Positions 29,624-37,042 of a stretch of 64,000 bases of DNA are shown here, one piece after another (within the stretch, counting starts at the first letter, position 1; each line of letters starts with the position of its first letter). Origin of the DNA: Hydrogenophaga sp. (GTDB lineage Bacteria > Pseudomonadota > Gammaproteobacteria > Burkholderiales > Burkholderiaceae_C); the NCBI RefSeq assembly GCF_026125785.1, contig NZ_JAHCKL010000007.1, forward strand, positions 124,001 through 188,000, in the 5' to 3' direction. A program made the position numbers and the translations under genes. The notes beneath the pieces were generated by a model, which saw nothing but the letters and a program-made list of their open reading frames with translations, searched no databases and was not told where the DNA came from.

Positions 29624-29640
29624 GTATCGAATTTCAATAC
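29624..29640. promoter_or_regulatory. near-perfect palindrome in divergent regulator/lipid-gene gap
   Basis: GTATCGAATTTCAATAC reads as its own reverse complement except at one symmetric pair and the central base. It ends 12 bp before the HTH regulator ATG. A second partial half-site (CGATAC) is found at 29595-29600. A likely autoregulatory operator also able to control the divergent CREST/MFS-PlsC genes; inference from position and symmetry. Confidence 0.45.
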
Positions 29641-29652
29641 CCATTCACCGCC

Positions 29653-30384
29653 ATGAGCACCACCACCGACCTCGTGCATGCCATCAAGAAAGAACTCAAG
29701 GCCGCCCAGATGACGTACGCCGATCTCGCGCGCGCCATGGACATGGCGGAGTCCAGCGTCAAGCGCATGCTGGCCAAGGGCGACATGTCGCTCTCGCGCG
29801 TGGACGCGATCTGCCGTGCGCTCAAGCTGGACTTCGCGGACCTGTCGCGCCGCGTCGCCGACGCCCAGCCCCTGCTGCGCGAAATGACCCAGGAGCAGGA
29901 GCGCGCCGTGGTGGCCGACAAGAAGCTGCTGCTGGTGGCCATCTGCGTTCTCAGCCAGTGGACGGTGGAGCAGATCACCTCCACGTACCGGGTCAGCGAG
30001 GCCGAGTGCGTGAAGTGCCTGGCACAGCTGGACCGCATCGGCATCATCGAATTGCGCCCGCTCAACCGGTACCGCCTCAAGCTGGCCAAGACCTTCCGCT
30101 GGCGTCCGCATGGGCCGGTGATGAACTACTTTCGGGACAACGTGGTGCTGGACTATTTCTCGGGCGGCTTCGACCGTGCCGGGGAAGGCCTGATGCTGGT
30201 GCATGGCTCGGTCAGCCGCACCCTCGCCCCCATGTTCCTCGAACGCCTGCAACGCGTGGCGCTGGACTTTGCCCAGCAACACCAGACGGACCAGAAACTG
30301 GCCGAGCGCGACCGCGAGGGCTACACCCTGGTGCTGGCGATGCGCAGTTGGGAGTTCGAGGCCTTCAGCCAGCTCAGGCGCTGA
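29653..30384 (+). CDS. XRE-type helix-turn-helix transcriptional regulator with C-terminal domain
   Basis: 243 aa. The N-terminal Cro/CI-like HTH (residues about 8-65) contains LKAAQMTYADLARAMDMAESSVKRMLAKGDMSLSRVDAICRALKLD. The middle (about 85-150) looks like a second winged-helix-like segment (KKLLLVAICVLSQWTVEQITSTYRVSEAECVKCLAQLDRIGII). The C-terminus has no recognised ligand domain. The start ATG at 29653 places the HTH normally; an upstream in-frame start at 29602 would read through the palindrome. Divergent from membrane-lipid genes, which are its likely targets together with itself. Confidence 0.85.
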   Translation: MSTTTDLVHAIKKELKAAQMTYADLARAMDMAESSVKRMLAKGDMSLSRVDAICRALKLDFADLSRRVADAQPLLREMTQEQERAVVADKKLLLVAICVLSQWTVEQITSTYRVSEAECVKCLAQLDRIGIIELRPLNRYRLKLAKTFRWRPHGPVMNYFRDNVVLDYFSGGFDRAGEGLMLVHGSVSRTLAPMFLERLQRVALDFAQQHQTDQKLAERDREGYTLVLAMRSWEFEAFSQLRR

Positions 30385-30451
30385 GGGGTTCCCCCTGCCC
30401 CGGCCGGTGGCCGGCGCTGGCATGATGGCGGACTTTCCCACGAACGACGTC

Positions 30452-31174
30452 ATGACCGACTCCCCTCTCCCGAACACCGACAGCGCGCCACCTGCCAGGC
30501 CCGCGCGCCACGCCGGCCGCCGCCGCAATCCGCAGGCCGGACAGGCCACACGACAGGTGCATCCCGCGCCACAGCGCCAGCAGCCCCATCCGGTGCTGGA
30601 GCAGCTCGCGCAGCTCTACCCGGCCTTGTTCGGGGAAACACCCCGCCCCCTCAAGCGCGGCATCTTCCAGGACCTGCTCGACGCCCGGCCTGACCTGCTG
30701 GAAAGCGAGAGCCTCAAGGCGGCGCTGGCGCTGCACACGCGCTCCACGCGCTACCTGAGCGTGGTGGCATCGGGCCAGCAGCGCCACGACCTCGCCGGCC
30801 AGCCGGTGGAGGCGCTCACGCCCGAGCAGGTGCACCATGCGCTGATCGAGGTGTTCCGCCGTCGCCAGAACCGCTCCCCCGAGGACCTGCGCCCCAAGCT
30901 GCGCCAGCGCATCGCCCAGGCGTTCGAGGCCTCGGGCCTGGGACAGGAAGCCTACGCCGCCGCAACGCGCAGCCGCGACGAAAGCGTCAACGAACTCACC
31001 CGCGAGGCCCTGGCCGAAGCCTCGTCCCGGGCCGCGCGCGACGAGGCCTTGCTGCGCGCCTTCGAGGCCGGCGGCCAGCCGATCGAAAGCTTCGCGGCCG
31101 CCTATGGCATGGGACTGCCCGACACCCAGCGCACCCTGCAGCGCGCCCGCGTGCGGCGCAACGCCCGGCCCTGA
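30452..31174 (+). CDS. proQ: ProQ/FinO-family RNA-binding protein
   Basis: About 240 aa. A basic, Pro/Arg/Gln-rich N-terminal tail (residues 1 to about 45) leads into the ProQ/FinO domain (about 48-140): VLEQLAQLYPALFGETPRPLKRGIFQDLLDARPD, then LKAALALHTRSTRYLSVVASGQQRHDLAGQPVEALT, the hallmark LxxHTRSxxYL surface. The C-terminus is acidic/helical with two predicted helices. ProQ proteins bind structured sRNA and mRNA 3' ends. The start is uncertain among ATGs at 30422, 30425 and 30452; 30452 gives the compact N-terminus. The following MFS gene starts 3 bp after the stop. Confidence 0.88.
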   Translation: MTDSPLPNTDSAPPARPARHAGRRRNPQAGQATRQVHPAPQRQQPHPVLEQLAQLYPALFGETPRPLKRGIFQDLLDARPDLLESESLKAALALHTRSTRYLSVVASGQQRHDLAGQPVEALTPEQVHHALIEVFRRRQNRSPEDLRPKLRQRIAQAFEASGLGQEAYAAATRSRDESVNELTREALAEASSRAARDEALLRAFEAGGQPIESFAAAYGMGLPDTQRTLQRARVRRNARP

Positions 31175-31177
31175 GCC

Positions 31178-32446
31178 GTGACCGCGCCGCATCCCGACAT
31201 CGAATCCCGCTACGCCTGGTGGCGGCTGATGGCGTCCCTGGCGCTCATGACGCTGGGCGGTTCGGGCATGTACGCGGTGACCGTGGCGCTGCCCGCCATA
31301 CAGGCAGATTTCGGCATCGACCGCGCCAGCGCGTCGTTCCCTTACACGGTCACCATGATCGGCTTCGGCGTGGGCGGCATTCTCATGGGCCGGCTATCGG
31401 ACCGCCATGGGGTGATGGCGCCGGTGCTGGTGGGCGCGGTCTGCCTGGGCCTGGGCTTCATCGCGGCGGCGGCATCCTCCAGCCTCTGGCAATTCAGCCT
31501 GGCGCAGGGCCTGCTGATCGGCCTGCTCGGCACCTCAGGCTCGTTCTCGCCCCTGGTGGCGGACACCTCGCGCTGGTTCACCCGCCGGCGCGGCATTGCG
31601 CTGGCCATCTGCATGAGCGGCAACTACACCGCCGGCGCGCTCTGGCCGCCCGTGCTGCAGTACTTCATCACGCACGGCGGCTGGCGCCATGCCTTCACCG
31701 TGGTGGGCGTGGTCTGCCTGCTGGCCATGCTGCCGCTGGCTCTCATGCTGCGACGGCGGCCGCCGCCACTGGCGGATGCGCAACCCGCGCCCGCCGGCGG
31801 TCCTGTGCGCGTGCCCGGGGTTTCGCTGGAGCGGCCACTGGGCCTGTCGCCTGGCACCGTGCAGACCCTGCTGTGCGTGGCCGGGGTCGCCTGCTGCGTG
31901 GCCATGTCCATGCCGCAGGTGCACATCGTGGCCTACTGCACCGACCTGGGTTTTGGCGCGGCGCGCGGCGCGGAGATGCTGTCGGTGATGCTGGGCATGG
32001 GCATCGCCAGCCGGCTCGTCTCGGGCTGGATATCGGACCGCATCGGCGGGTTGCGCACCCTGCTGCTGGGGTCGGTGCTGCAGGGCGTGGCACTGCTGCT
32101 GTTCCTGCCCTTCGATGGCCTCGTGCCGCTGTACCTGATCTCGGGCCTGTTTGGCCTGTTCCAGGGCGGCATCGTGCCCAGCTATGCGCTGATCATCCGC
32201 GAGCATTTCGCCCCGGCGCAGGCCGGCGTGCGCACGGGCACGGTGCTCATGGCCACGCTCTTTGGCATGGCGCTGGGGGGCTGGATGTCGGGTGCGATCT
32301 TCGACCTGACCGGCTCCTACCATGCAGCCTTCGTCAACGGCATCGGCTTCAACCTGCTCAACATCGGGATCGTGCTGTTCCTGCTGAACCGGGCACGCGC
32401 CAGCGGCCAGGGTCCCGGCGCGCTCAGGCCGGCGCCGGCAGCGTGA
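31178..32446 (+). CDS. MFS transporter, oxalate/formate-antiporter-like
   Basis: 422 aa with twelve predicted helices. It starts at GTG 31178, 3 bp after the proQ stop, so it is probably coupled. Motif A is seen as GRLSDRHGVMAP and again in the second half (WISDRIGGLRTLLLG). Two central features (SRWFTRRRGIALAICMSGNYTAGALWPP) resemble the OFA/monocarboxylate porter group. The C-terminal cytoplasmic tail is Ala/Gly/Pro rich. Substrate unknown, likely a small carboxylate. Its last 23 bp overlap the convergent FIST gene. Confidence 0.86.
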   Translation: MTAPHPDIESRYAWWRLMASLALMTLGGSGMYAVTVALPAIQADFGIDRASASFPYTVTMIGFGVGGILMGRLSDRHGVMAPVLVGAVCLGLGFIAAAASSSLWQFSLAQGLLIGLLGTSGSFSPLVADTSRWFTRRRGIALAICMSGNYTAGALWPPVLQYFITHGGWRHAFTVVGVVCLLAMLPLALMLRRRPPPLADAQPAPAGGPVRVPGVSLERPLGLSPGTVQTLLCVAGVACCVAMSMPQVHIVAYCTDLGFGAARGAEMLSVMLGMGIASRLVSGWISDRIGGLRTLLLGSVLQGVALLLFLPFDGLVPLYLISGLFGLFQGGIVPSYALIIREHFAPAQAGVRTGTVLMATLFGMALGGWMSGAIFDLTGSYHAAFVNGIGFNLLNIGIVLFLLNRARASGQGPGALRPAPAA

Positions 32447-33734
32447 ACACGGTGAGCACGCCGGTGTAGCCATAGAGCCGGTGGTGGGCGATCTCGCCAC
32501 CCGCGAAGAAGCCCACCAGCGGCACGTCGCCCAGCGCGCGGCGCACCGTCTGCAGTTCGGCGCTCGGACTGCCGAAATGCGGCCCCCCGCGGCCCGCACA
32601 GCTGACATACACCGCCCCCGCCATGCGCCGCGCGGGATGCGGCAGCGCGTCGGGCCCCGGGCTGGCCAGCGCGGTGGCCGTGCTCAGCCCCAGCTCCTCC
32701 GGCTCAAGTTCCTCGCGCACCTCGGCACAGACCCGCACCAGGTCGGCCCGCGCCGCCTGCGGATGGCGTTCGCAGAACGCCAGGCGGGTGCCCGTCGGCA
32801 CCGCACCGGCGATCGCGATGCCGCGCCGTGTGGGGTCCAGCCCGATGATGTGGCGCACCAGCACGTCGGCGCCAAACTGGCCGCGCATGCGCGAGGCCTG
32901 GTTGCCCGAGTCACGGGCATCGACATCGATCGGCAGCGTCAATCCCACCAGGGTGGCGCGCAGCCGCTGCATGGCCACTTCGGGCTGCTCCAGCGCGATC
33001 TGGCGTTCGCGCAGCAGCACCTCCAGCGCGGGCTCACCGTCCAGCTCAAGCACCAGGTTGCCTTCTGCCGCCGTGACCACCCGCTCGGGGCCCACAGGCT
33101 GCGCGCCCTGGGTGACGCGCGAGACCAGGCCGACGCCGGCCCCGAACGCCACCCCGCTGAGCCCACCCCGGACCACCCCGCCCGCGGCGCCTTGCCCGCT
33201 GAGATTGCCGGCGCTGCCGAGCGCGAACTGCACGCTCTCGCCACGGCTGCCCACCAGGCCGCCGAACACGTAGCCGCTGCGCGTGCGCTCGGCCACCTCG
33301 GCGATCAGTTCCGCCAGTTCCGGCGTATGGCCATCGGCGTGCACCAGGGCGGTATGCGCCTCGAAGCCGCCCGATCCGGTGTCGCGTCCGCTGGCCGAAA
33401 GCGGGGCCACGCCGCTGAACACGCGGTACTGGTCCGGACTCAGGTCGCACAGCATCACGCTCATCGCCGGCTCGTCGAAATACTCCACATTGCTGGCCGA
33501 CACGCCCACACCCACCGTGCCGGCCCAGTCCGTCACCTCGGGCAACTCAGCGCCCAGGTACTCCAGGATGGCCCTTGCCTCGTTGGCGTAGTGATCGGTG
33601 ATGTAGAGCAGACCCAACGAAGGCGCGTTGGCGAAATCGGGCTGGGCCATCTGTGCGCGCAACTGGGCCAGCACCAGGGCGGCGGCCATGCGCCACTGCG
33701 GGTGGGTGGCATGGGCGGAGGGAAACAGTCTCAT
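32424..33734 (-). CDS. FIST domain sensory protein
   Basis: 436 aa with FIST_N (about residues 40-235; LGLLYITDHYANEARAILEYLGAELPEV, WAGTVGVGVSASNVEYFDEPAMSVMLC) and FIST_C (about 250-415; FCERHPQAARADLVRVCAEV, VYVSCAGRGGPHFG, PLVGFFAGGEIAH). FIST proteins are proposed small-ligand (amino-acid) sensors that feed signalling pathways. There is no kinase or cyclase domain on this protein and no obvious signalling partner next to it. It ends overlapping the MFS gene and lies 10 bp downstream of phaM on the same strand, so it may be co-transcribed with phaM. Confidence 0.9.
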   Translation of the reverse strand: MRLFPSAHATHPQWRMAAALVLAQLRAQMAQPDFANAPSLGLLYITDHYANEARAILEYLGAELPEVTDWAGTVGVGVSASNVEYFDEPAMSVMLCDLSPDQYRVFSGVAPLSASGRDTGSGGFEAHTALVHADGHTPELAELIAEVAERTRSGYVFGGLVGSRGESVQFALGSAGNLSGQGAAGGVVRGGLSGVAFGAGVGLVSRVTQGAQPVGPERVVTAAEGNLVLELDGEPALEVLLRERQIALEQPEVAMQRLRATLVGLTLPIDVDARDSGNQASRMRGQFGADVLVRHIIGLDPTRRGIAIAGAVPTGTRLAFCERHPQAARADLVRVCAEVREELEPEELGLSTATALASPGPDALPHPARRMAGAVYVSCAGRGGPHFGSPSAELQTVRRALGDVPLVGFFAGGEIAHHRLYGYTGVLTVFTLPAPA

Positions 33735-33744
33735 GGTGTGCGGG

Positions 33745-34554
33745 TCAGCGTCCCCGTGTCTTGGTCGCGGCGCGCTTCTTTGGTGCGGCCTTGCGCGGAG
33801 CGGTCTTGGCGGCGCGCGCGACGGTGTCGGTGAGGTTGCGCGTGACCTTGCCAGCCATGCCGGTGGCGGCCTTCACGGCCTGCCCCGTCAGCCCACTGGC
33901 GACCTGCCGCGTGGTGTCCAGCGCCGACTGCTTGGCGGCGTCCTTCATCGCGTTGGTGGCGATCTGCTGGAACTGCTGCGACAAAGCGCCCCACCACTGG
34001 ACCGGATCGATGACGCCACCAGCCGCCGGCGCGGCGCTGGCGGTCTTGGACTTCACCGCTGCCTTGGGCTTGCGCCGGGCGGGTGCGCGGCCGGACGGCG
34101 CCTTCGCAGGCTCACCGTAGGTGCGGGGCGGAATCTCCAACCCCGGAAACTGGGCCGGCGCGGATGCGGCGGGCGCCGCCGCCGCGCCGGTGAGACCGGA
34201 CAGGGTGTCGGCCGCCTTGATCTTGAGCGCATTGGCCACGTCGCCCATGCTGAAGTTCATGGACTTGAGCGTGGACAGCGTCATCTTCTGCACCTCCAGC
34301 GCCTGGATGGTGGCGCCCAGCGCTTTGGTGTTCTGGTCCAGCCAGTAGTGCACCGCCTTGAGTTCCTCGATGCGCTTTTCCAGGTCTTCGACATTGAAGG
34401 TCGGCGCGACCCAATGGCCGAGGTTGGGCAACTGCGGAATGTTCTGGCTGATGCCCTGCACCACGCCGCCCGCGGCCTGGCCGGCGAGGTTCTGCAGAAA
34501 GTCGAAGCCGGGGACGAACTTGCCGAAACCGCTGGTGCTGGAGGCGTCGCTCAT
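33745..34554 (-). CDS. phaM: PhaM-type polyhydroxyalkanoate granule regulatory protein
   Basis: 269 aa. The N-terminal half (FGKFVPGFDFLQNLAGQ; LGHWVAPTFNVEDLEKRIEELKAVHYWLDQN; ALEVQKMTLSTL) matches the phasin-like PhaM region that binds PHA synthase and granules. The C-terminus is Ala/Lys/Arg-rich (APRKAAPKKRAATKTRGR), a histone-like tail that in Ralstonia eutropha PhaM attaches granules to DNA. The start ATG has AGGAG 8 nt upstream; an upstream in-frame start is ignored. It follows a crotonase-type gene by 34 bp and precedes a FIST gene, suggesting a PHA/acyl-CoA operon. Confidence 0.85.
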   Translation of the reverse strand: MSDASSTSGFGKFVPGFDFLQNLAGQAAGGVVQGISQNIPQLPNLGHWVAPTFNVEDLEKRIEELKAVHYWLDQNTKALGATIQALEVQKMTLSTLKSMNFSMGDVANALKIKAADTLSGLTGAAAAPAASAPAQFPGLEIPPRTYGEPAKAPSGRAPARRKPKAAVKSKTASAAPAAGGVIDPVQWWGALSQQFQQIATNAMKDAAKQSALDTTRQVASGLTGQAVKAATGMAGKVTRNLTDTVARAAKTAPRKAAPKKRAATKTRGR

Positions 34555-34588
34555 GGGGATCTCCTGTCGTGCCGAGGTGGCCGTGGGT

Positions 34589-35428
34589 TCAGGTGTCCGC
34601 GCCGTAGCGGGGAGCACGGCGCTCACGCAAGGATGCCACACCTTCGCGCACGTCGGGGCCGGCAAAGCCCATGAATTCAAGGGCCAGCGAGGTATCGAAA
34701 GCCGGCCCGGCCTGGCGCAGCCAGTTGTTCAGCGCGTACTTGGTCCAGCGCAGCGCCGTCGCGCTGCCACTGGCCAGCCGATCGGCCACCTCGTAGGCCT
34801 TGTCGAGCAAGGCCGCATCGTCCACCGCGAGCGAGACCAGGCCGATGCGCTCGGCCTCTTCCCCACTGATGGGGTCGCACAGCATGAGGTAGTACTTGGC
34901 CTTGGCCAGCCCGCACAGCAGCGGCCAGACGATGGCCGCGTGGTCGCCCGCGGCCACGCCCAGGCGGGTGTGGCCATCGACGATGCGAGCGGACTTCGCC
35001 GCTATGGAGATATCGGCCAGCAGGCCCGCCACCAGCCCGGCGCCCACCGCCGGCCCGTGCATGGCGCTGACGATGGGTTTGTCGCAATTGATGACGTTGT
35101 AGACCAGGTCGCGCGCCTCTTTCCATACCCGGGTGCGCACGTCGAAATCCGTTGCCATGTCCTGTACCAGCGCCAGGTCGCCGCCCCCGGAAAACCCCAT
35201 GCCGCTGCCGCGCAGCACGGCCGCGCGCACACTGTCGTCGCGCCCCACATCGCGCCAGATCTCGCAAAGCTCCCAATGGCCTTCATGGCCCGCCGTCGGC
35301 AGCTTGCCATTGCCACCCGGGCCGTCGGCGCGCATGCGAATGTCCAGCACCGAAGGCACACCGCCCACCGGCGGCCCCCGGCGGGTGATCTCCAGGGTCT
35401 GGTAGCGGCTGTAATCCAGGGGCGTCAT
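34589..35428 (-). CDS. crotonase-fold enoyl-CoA hydratase/isomerase-like protein
   Basis: 279 aa crotonase fold: oxyanion-hole segments [16 protein letters not shown] and [22 protein letters not shown] are intact. Aligned to classical hydratase the two catalytic glutamates are absent: the first position reads Val (GAGLVAG) and the second lies in [19 protein letters not shown] with His/Asp instead. It is therefore unlikely to be a simple 2-enoyl-CoA hydratase and may catalyse another acyl-CoA reaction. The start ATG has a GAGGAGA site. Upstream of phaM on the same strand. A FNR-type box lies 85 bp upstream, between it and the divergent DksA-like gene. Confidence 0.86.
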   Translation of the reverse strand: MTPLDYSRYQTLEITRRGPPVGGVPSVLDIRMRADGPGGNGKLPTAGHEGHWELCEIWRDVGRDDSVRAAVLRGSGMGFSGGGDLALVQDMATDFDVRTRVWKEARDLVYNVINCDKPIVSAMHGPAVGAGLVAGLLADISIAAKSARIVDGHTRLGVAAGDHAAIVWPLLCGLAKAKYYLMLCDPISGEEAERIGLVSLAVDDAALLDKAYEVADRLASGSATALRWTKYALNNWLRQAGPAFDTSLALEFMGFAGPDVREGVASLRERRAPRYGADT

Positions 35429-35512
35429 GCGGGTCTCCTCGGAATGTTCGAAGGTGTTGAAGGCGGGGGCTATCGACCGTCCGTCCAGCGGCCGACCGTT
35501 CGTCCATTGTGC

Positions 35513-35526
35513 TTGACGTGGGTCAA
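35513..35526. promoter_or_regulatory. perfect FNR/ANR-type box
   Basis: TTGACGTGGGTCAA matches the ANR/FNR-type consensus TTGAC-N4-GTCAA exactly, and the symmetry extends to 9-bp arms (GTGCTTGAC at 35509-35517, GTCAAGCAC at 35522-35530). If it sits at -41.5, transcription on the plus strand would start near 35561, with a -10-like CAAGAT at 35549-35554, 19 bp before the DksA-like ATG. No matching -10 is seen toward the minus strand. Suggests oxygen-controlled expression of the DksA-like operon. Confidence 0.75.
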
Positions 35527-35579
35527 GCACACCCGGCACCGAGAGGCGCAAGATGCTTCACGACACCCAGGAGATGACC

Positions 35580-35954
35580 ATGACCGCCTCGATATCCGAC
35601 ACCTTCAAGGCACAGCTCGAAGCGCAGCGTGCCCAGGCACTGGCGCAGTTGCAGGCCCAGCGCGGCGGCACCTTGAGCCGCGCCGAATCGGCCGCCGACG
35701 CGCTGGCTCAGGCCAGCGACGATCAGGCCACAGCCGCCACCGAACGCGGCCTGGCCTTCACCCTGGAAGAGCGGGAGTCGGCCGAGCTGGTCGCCATCGA
35801 CGACGCGCTGCGCCGCATTGCCGACGGCAGCTATGGCCTGTGCGTGAGCTGCGGCGCCTCCATCCCGGCCGCGCGCCTGCACGCCAACCCGGTCGCCCTG
35901 CGTTGCGTGAACTGCCAGGATGCCCTCGAACACGGCACCCCCAGCCGCGCCTGA
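35580..35954 (+). CDS. DksA/TraR-family zinc-finger protein
   Basis: 124 aa. An N-terminal coiled-coil region (residues about 8-85, with heptad-like Leu/Ala/Gln) is followed by a C4 zinc finger: CVSCGASIPAARLHANPVALRCVNCQ, all four cysteines present, and an acidic loop area (ADALAQASDDQ). DksA-like factors act on RNA polymerase with ppGpp. It is shorter than canonical DksA and belongs to the TraR-like small group. The start is the ATG at 35580, with AGGAG 8 nt upstream; an in-frame ATG at 35553 is less likely. A perfect FNR-type box lies upstream, suggesting low-oxygen induction together with the next gene. Confidence 0.88.
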   Translation: MTASISDTFKAQLEAQRAQALAQLQAQRGGTLSRAESAADALAQASDDQATAATERGLAFTLEERESAELVAIDDALRRIADGSYGLCVSCGASIPAARLHANPVALRCVNCQDALEHGTPSRA

Positions 35955-35994
35955 GATGCTGAACCTTCCCCCGGACCTTTCTCGGAGCCTGCCC

Positions 35995-36372
35995 ATGACC
36001 ACCTTCCACGCCGTCGTCTGGATCGACCACAGCGAAGCCCACGTCCTGCTGTTCGACCGCGAGCATGTTGAGGCGCAGCGCATCAAGGCACGCAGCCACC
36101 ACACGCCCAAGCACGGCAACCCCGGTACCGACAACGCGTACTACGAACAGGTGGCGCATGCGCTGCAAGGCGTCGCGGAAGTGTTGATCACCGGGCCGGC
36201 GAACGCCAAACTGGAGTTCCGCGCGTTCTGCCGCCAGCACCACCGCGCCATCGACCAAGCCGTGGTCGATGTGGTCAACAGCGACCACCCGACCGATGCC
36301 CAGCTCGTGGCCATGGCGCGCCGCTATTTCCTGCGCTTCGACCAGACCACGGCCGACCCCTCGCAGCGCTGA
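35995..36372 (+). CDS. small 'translational machinery protein'-type protein (eRF1-domain-like)
   Basis: 125 aa, starting MTTFHAVVWIDHSEAHVLLFD, with an RNase H-like beta-strand pattern and the ITGPANAKLEFRAFCRQHH segment similar to the middle (eRF1 domain 2-like) fold of archaeal and eukaryotic release factors. Related proteins in Burkholderiales are annotated as translational machinery proteins; no GGQ motif is present, so it is not a release factor. The start ATG is weakly supported by CGGAGCC upstream. It is 40 bp after the DksA-like gene and likely co-transcribed, thus probably under the same FNR-type box. Confidence 0.72.
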   Translation: MTTFHAVVWIDHSEAHVLLFDREHVEAQRIKARSHHTPKHGNPGTDNAYYEQVAHALQGVAEVLITGPANAKLEFRAFCRQHHRAIDQAVVDVVNSDHPTDAQLVAMARRYFLRFDQTTADPSQR

Positions 36373-36391
36373 GGCGGCTATGCTCGGGGCC

Positions 36392-36823
36392 ATGAACCCG
36401 ACCCTGAGCACACGCAGCCTCTTTCACTTCGCTTTCCACGTCACCGATCTGGACGAGGCGCGCCGCTTCTACGGTGGCGTGCTGGGTTGCCACGAAGGCC
36501 GCAGCACCAGCACCTGGGTGGATTTCGACTTCTTCAGCCACCAGATATCGCTGCACCTGGGCGAACCCTTCAAGACCTCGCGCACCGGGCAGGTGGGCGA
36601 CAAGCTGGTGCCCATGCCGCATTTCGGCCTGGTTCTGCTGCTGCCCGAATGGAAGGCCCTGGCCACCCGCCTGCAGGACGCCGGCGTGGACTTCGTCCTG
36701 CCACCGCAGGCGCGCTTCGAAGGCCAGCCCGGCGAGCAGTGGACCATGTTCTTCTGCGACCCGTTCGGCAACCCGATCGAGGTGAAGGGGTTCGCTTCAC
36801 TCGACCAGATCTACGCGGTCTGA
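36392..36823 (+). CDS. VOC-superfamily protein (glyoxalase-like)
   Basis: 143-aa VOC domain (FHFAFHVTDLDEARRFYGGVLGCHEGRS, then MFFCDPFGNPIEVKGFASLDQIY). The N-terminal His and the C-terminal Glu of EVKGF match metal-ligand positions in this superfamily, so a metal-dependent activity is plausible. A -10-like TATGCT lies 7 nt before the ATG, another near-leaderless layout, so it may have its own promoter despite being 19 bp after the previous gene. Substrate unknown. Confidence 0.86.
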   Translation: MNPTLSTRSLFHFAFHVTDLDEARRFYGGVLGCHEGRSTSTWVDFDFFSHQISLHLGEPFKTSRTGQVGDKLVPMPHFGLVLLLPEWKALATRLQDAGVDFVLPPQARFEGQPGEQWTMFFCDPFGNPIEVKGFASLDQIYAV

Positions 36824-36842
36824 GCACACCCCCATCCCGGCA

Positions 36843-36871
36843 AGCCCTTCGACAGGCTCAGGGCGAACGGA
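36843..36871. repeat. short dispersed intergenic repeat (REP-like)
   Basis: AGCCCTTCGACAGGCTCAGG and the next nine bases (GCGAACGGA) match a short intergenic motif I recall as widespread and multi-copy in many proteobacterial genomes. It directly follows the VOC gene's stop region and precedes a larger GC-rich repeat. Copy number cannot be judged from this window. Confidence 0.55.
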
Positions 36872-36901
36872 GAGGGTTTCACGCCGACACCGGATACACC
36901 C

Positions 36902-37042
36902 CGGCCGCTCCCAAGGCGGGGTCAGCAGCGACCTGCGCAGCAGCGGAGCGTGGGGGCGCAACCCGATCCGCCGCCGGGCCGCCCCAAGGCGGATCAGCCC
37001 CCCCGGGGGGCAGCGACCTGCGCAGCAGCGGAGCGTGGGGGC
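36902..37042. repeat. GC-rich repeat, two degenerate copies, extending into FAH gene
   Basis: Same 84-bp unit as at 18150 and 45083, here in the 45083 orientation. Copy one (36902-36957) lacks the CCCCC/GGGGG hairpin; copy two (about 36962-37042) is complete (CCCCCCCGGGGGG present). The right half overlaps the 3' end of the fumarylacetoacetate hydrolase gene on the minus strand, providing its last codons and its TGA. The 170-bp gap between the convergent VOC gene and FAH contains nothing else recognisable. Confidence 0.8.
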
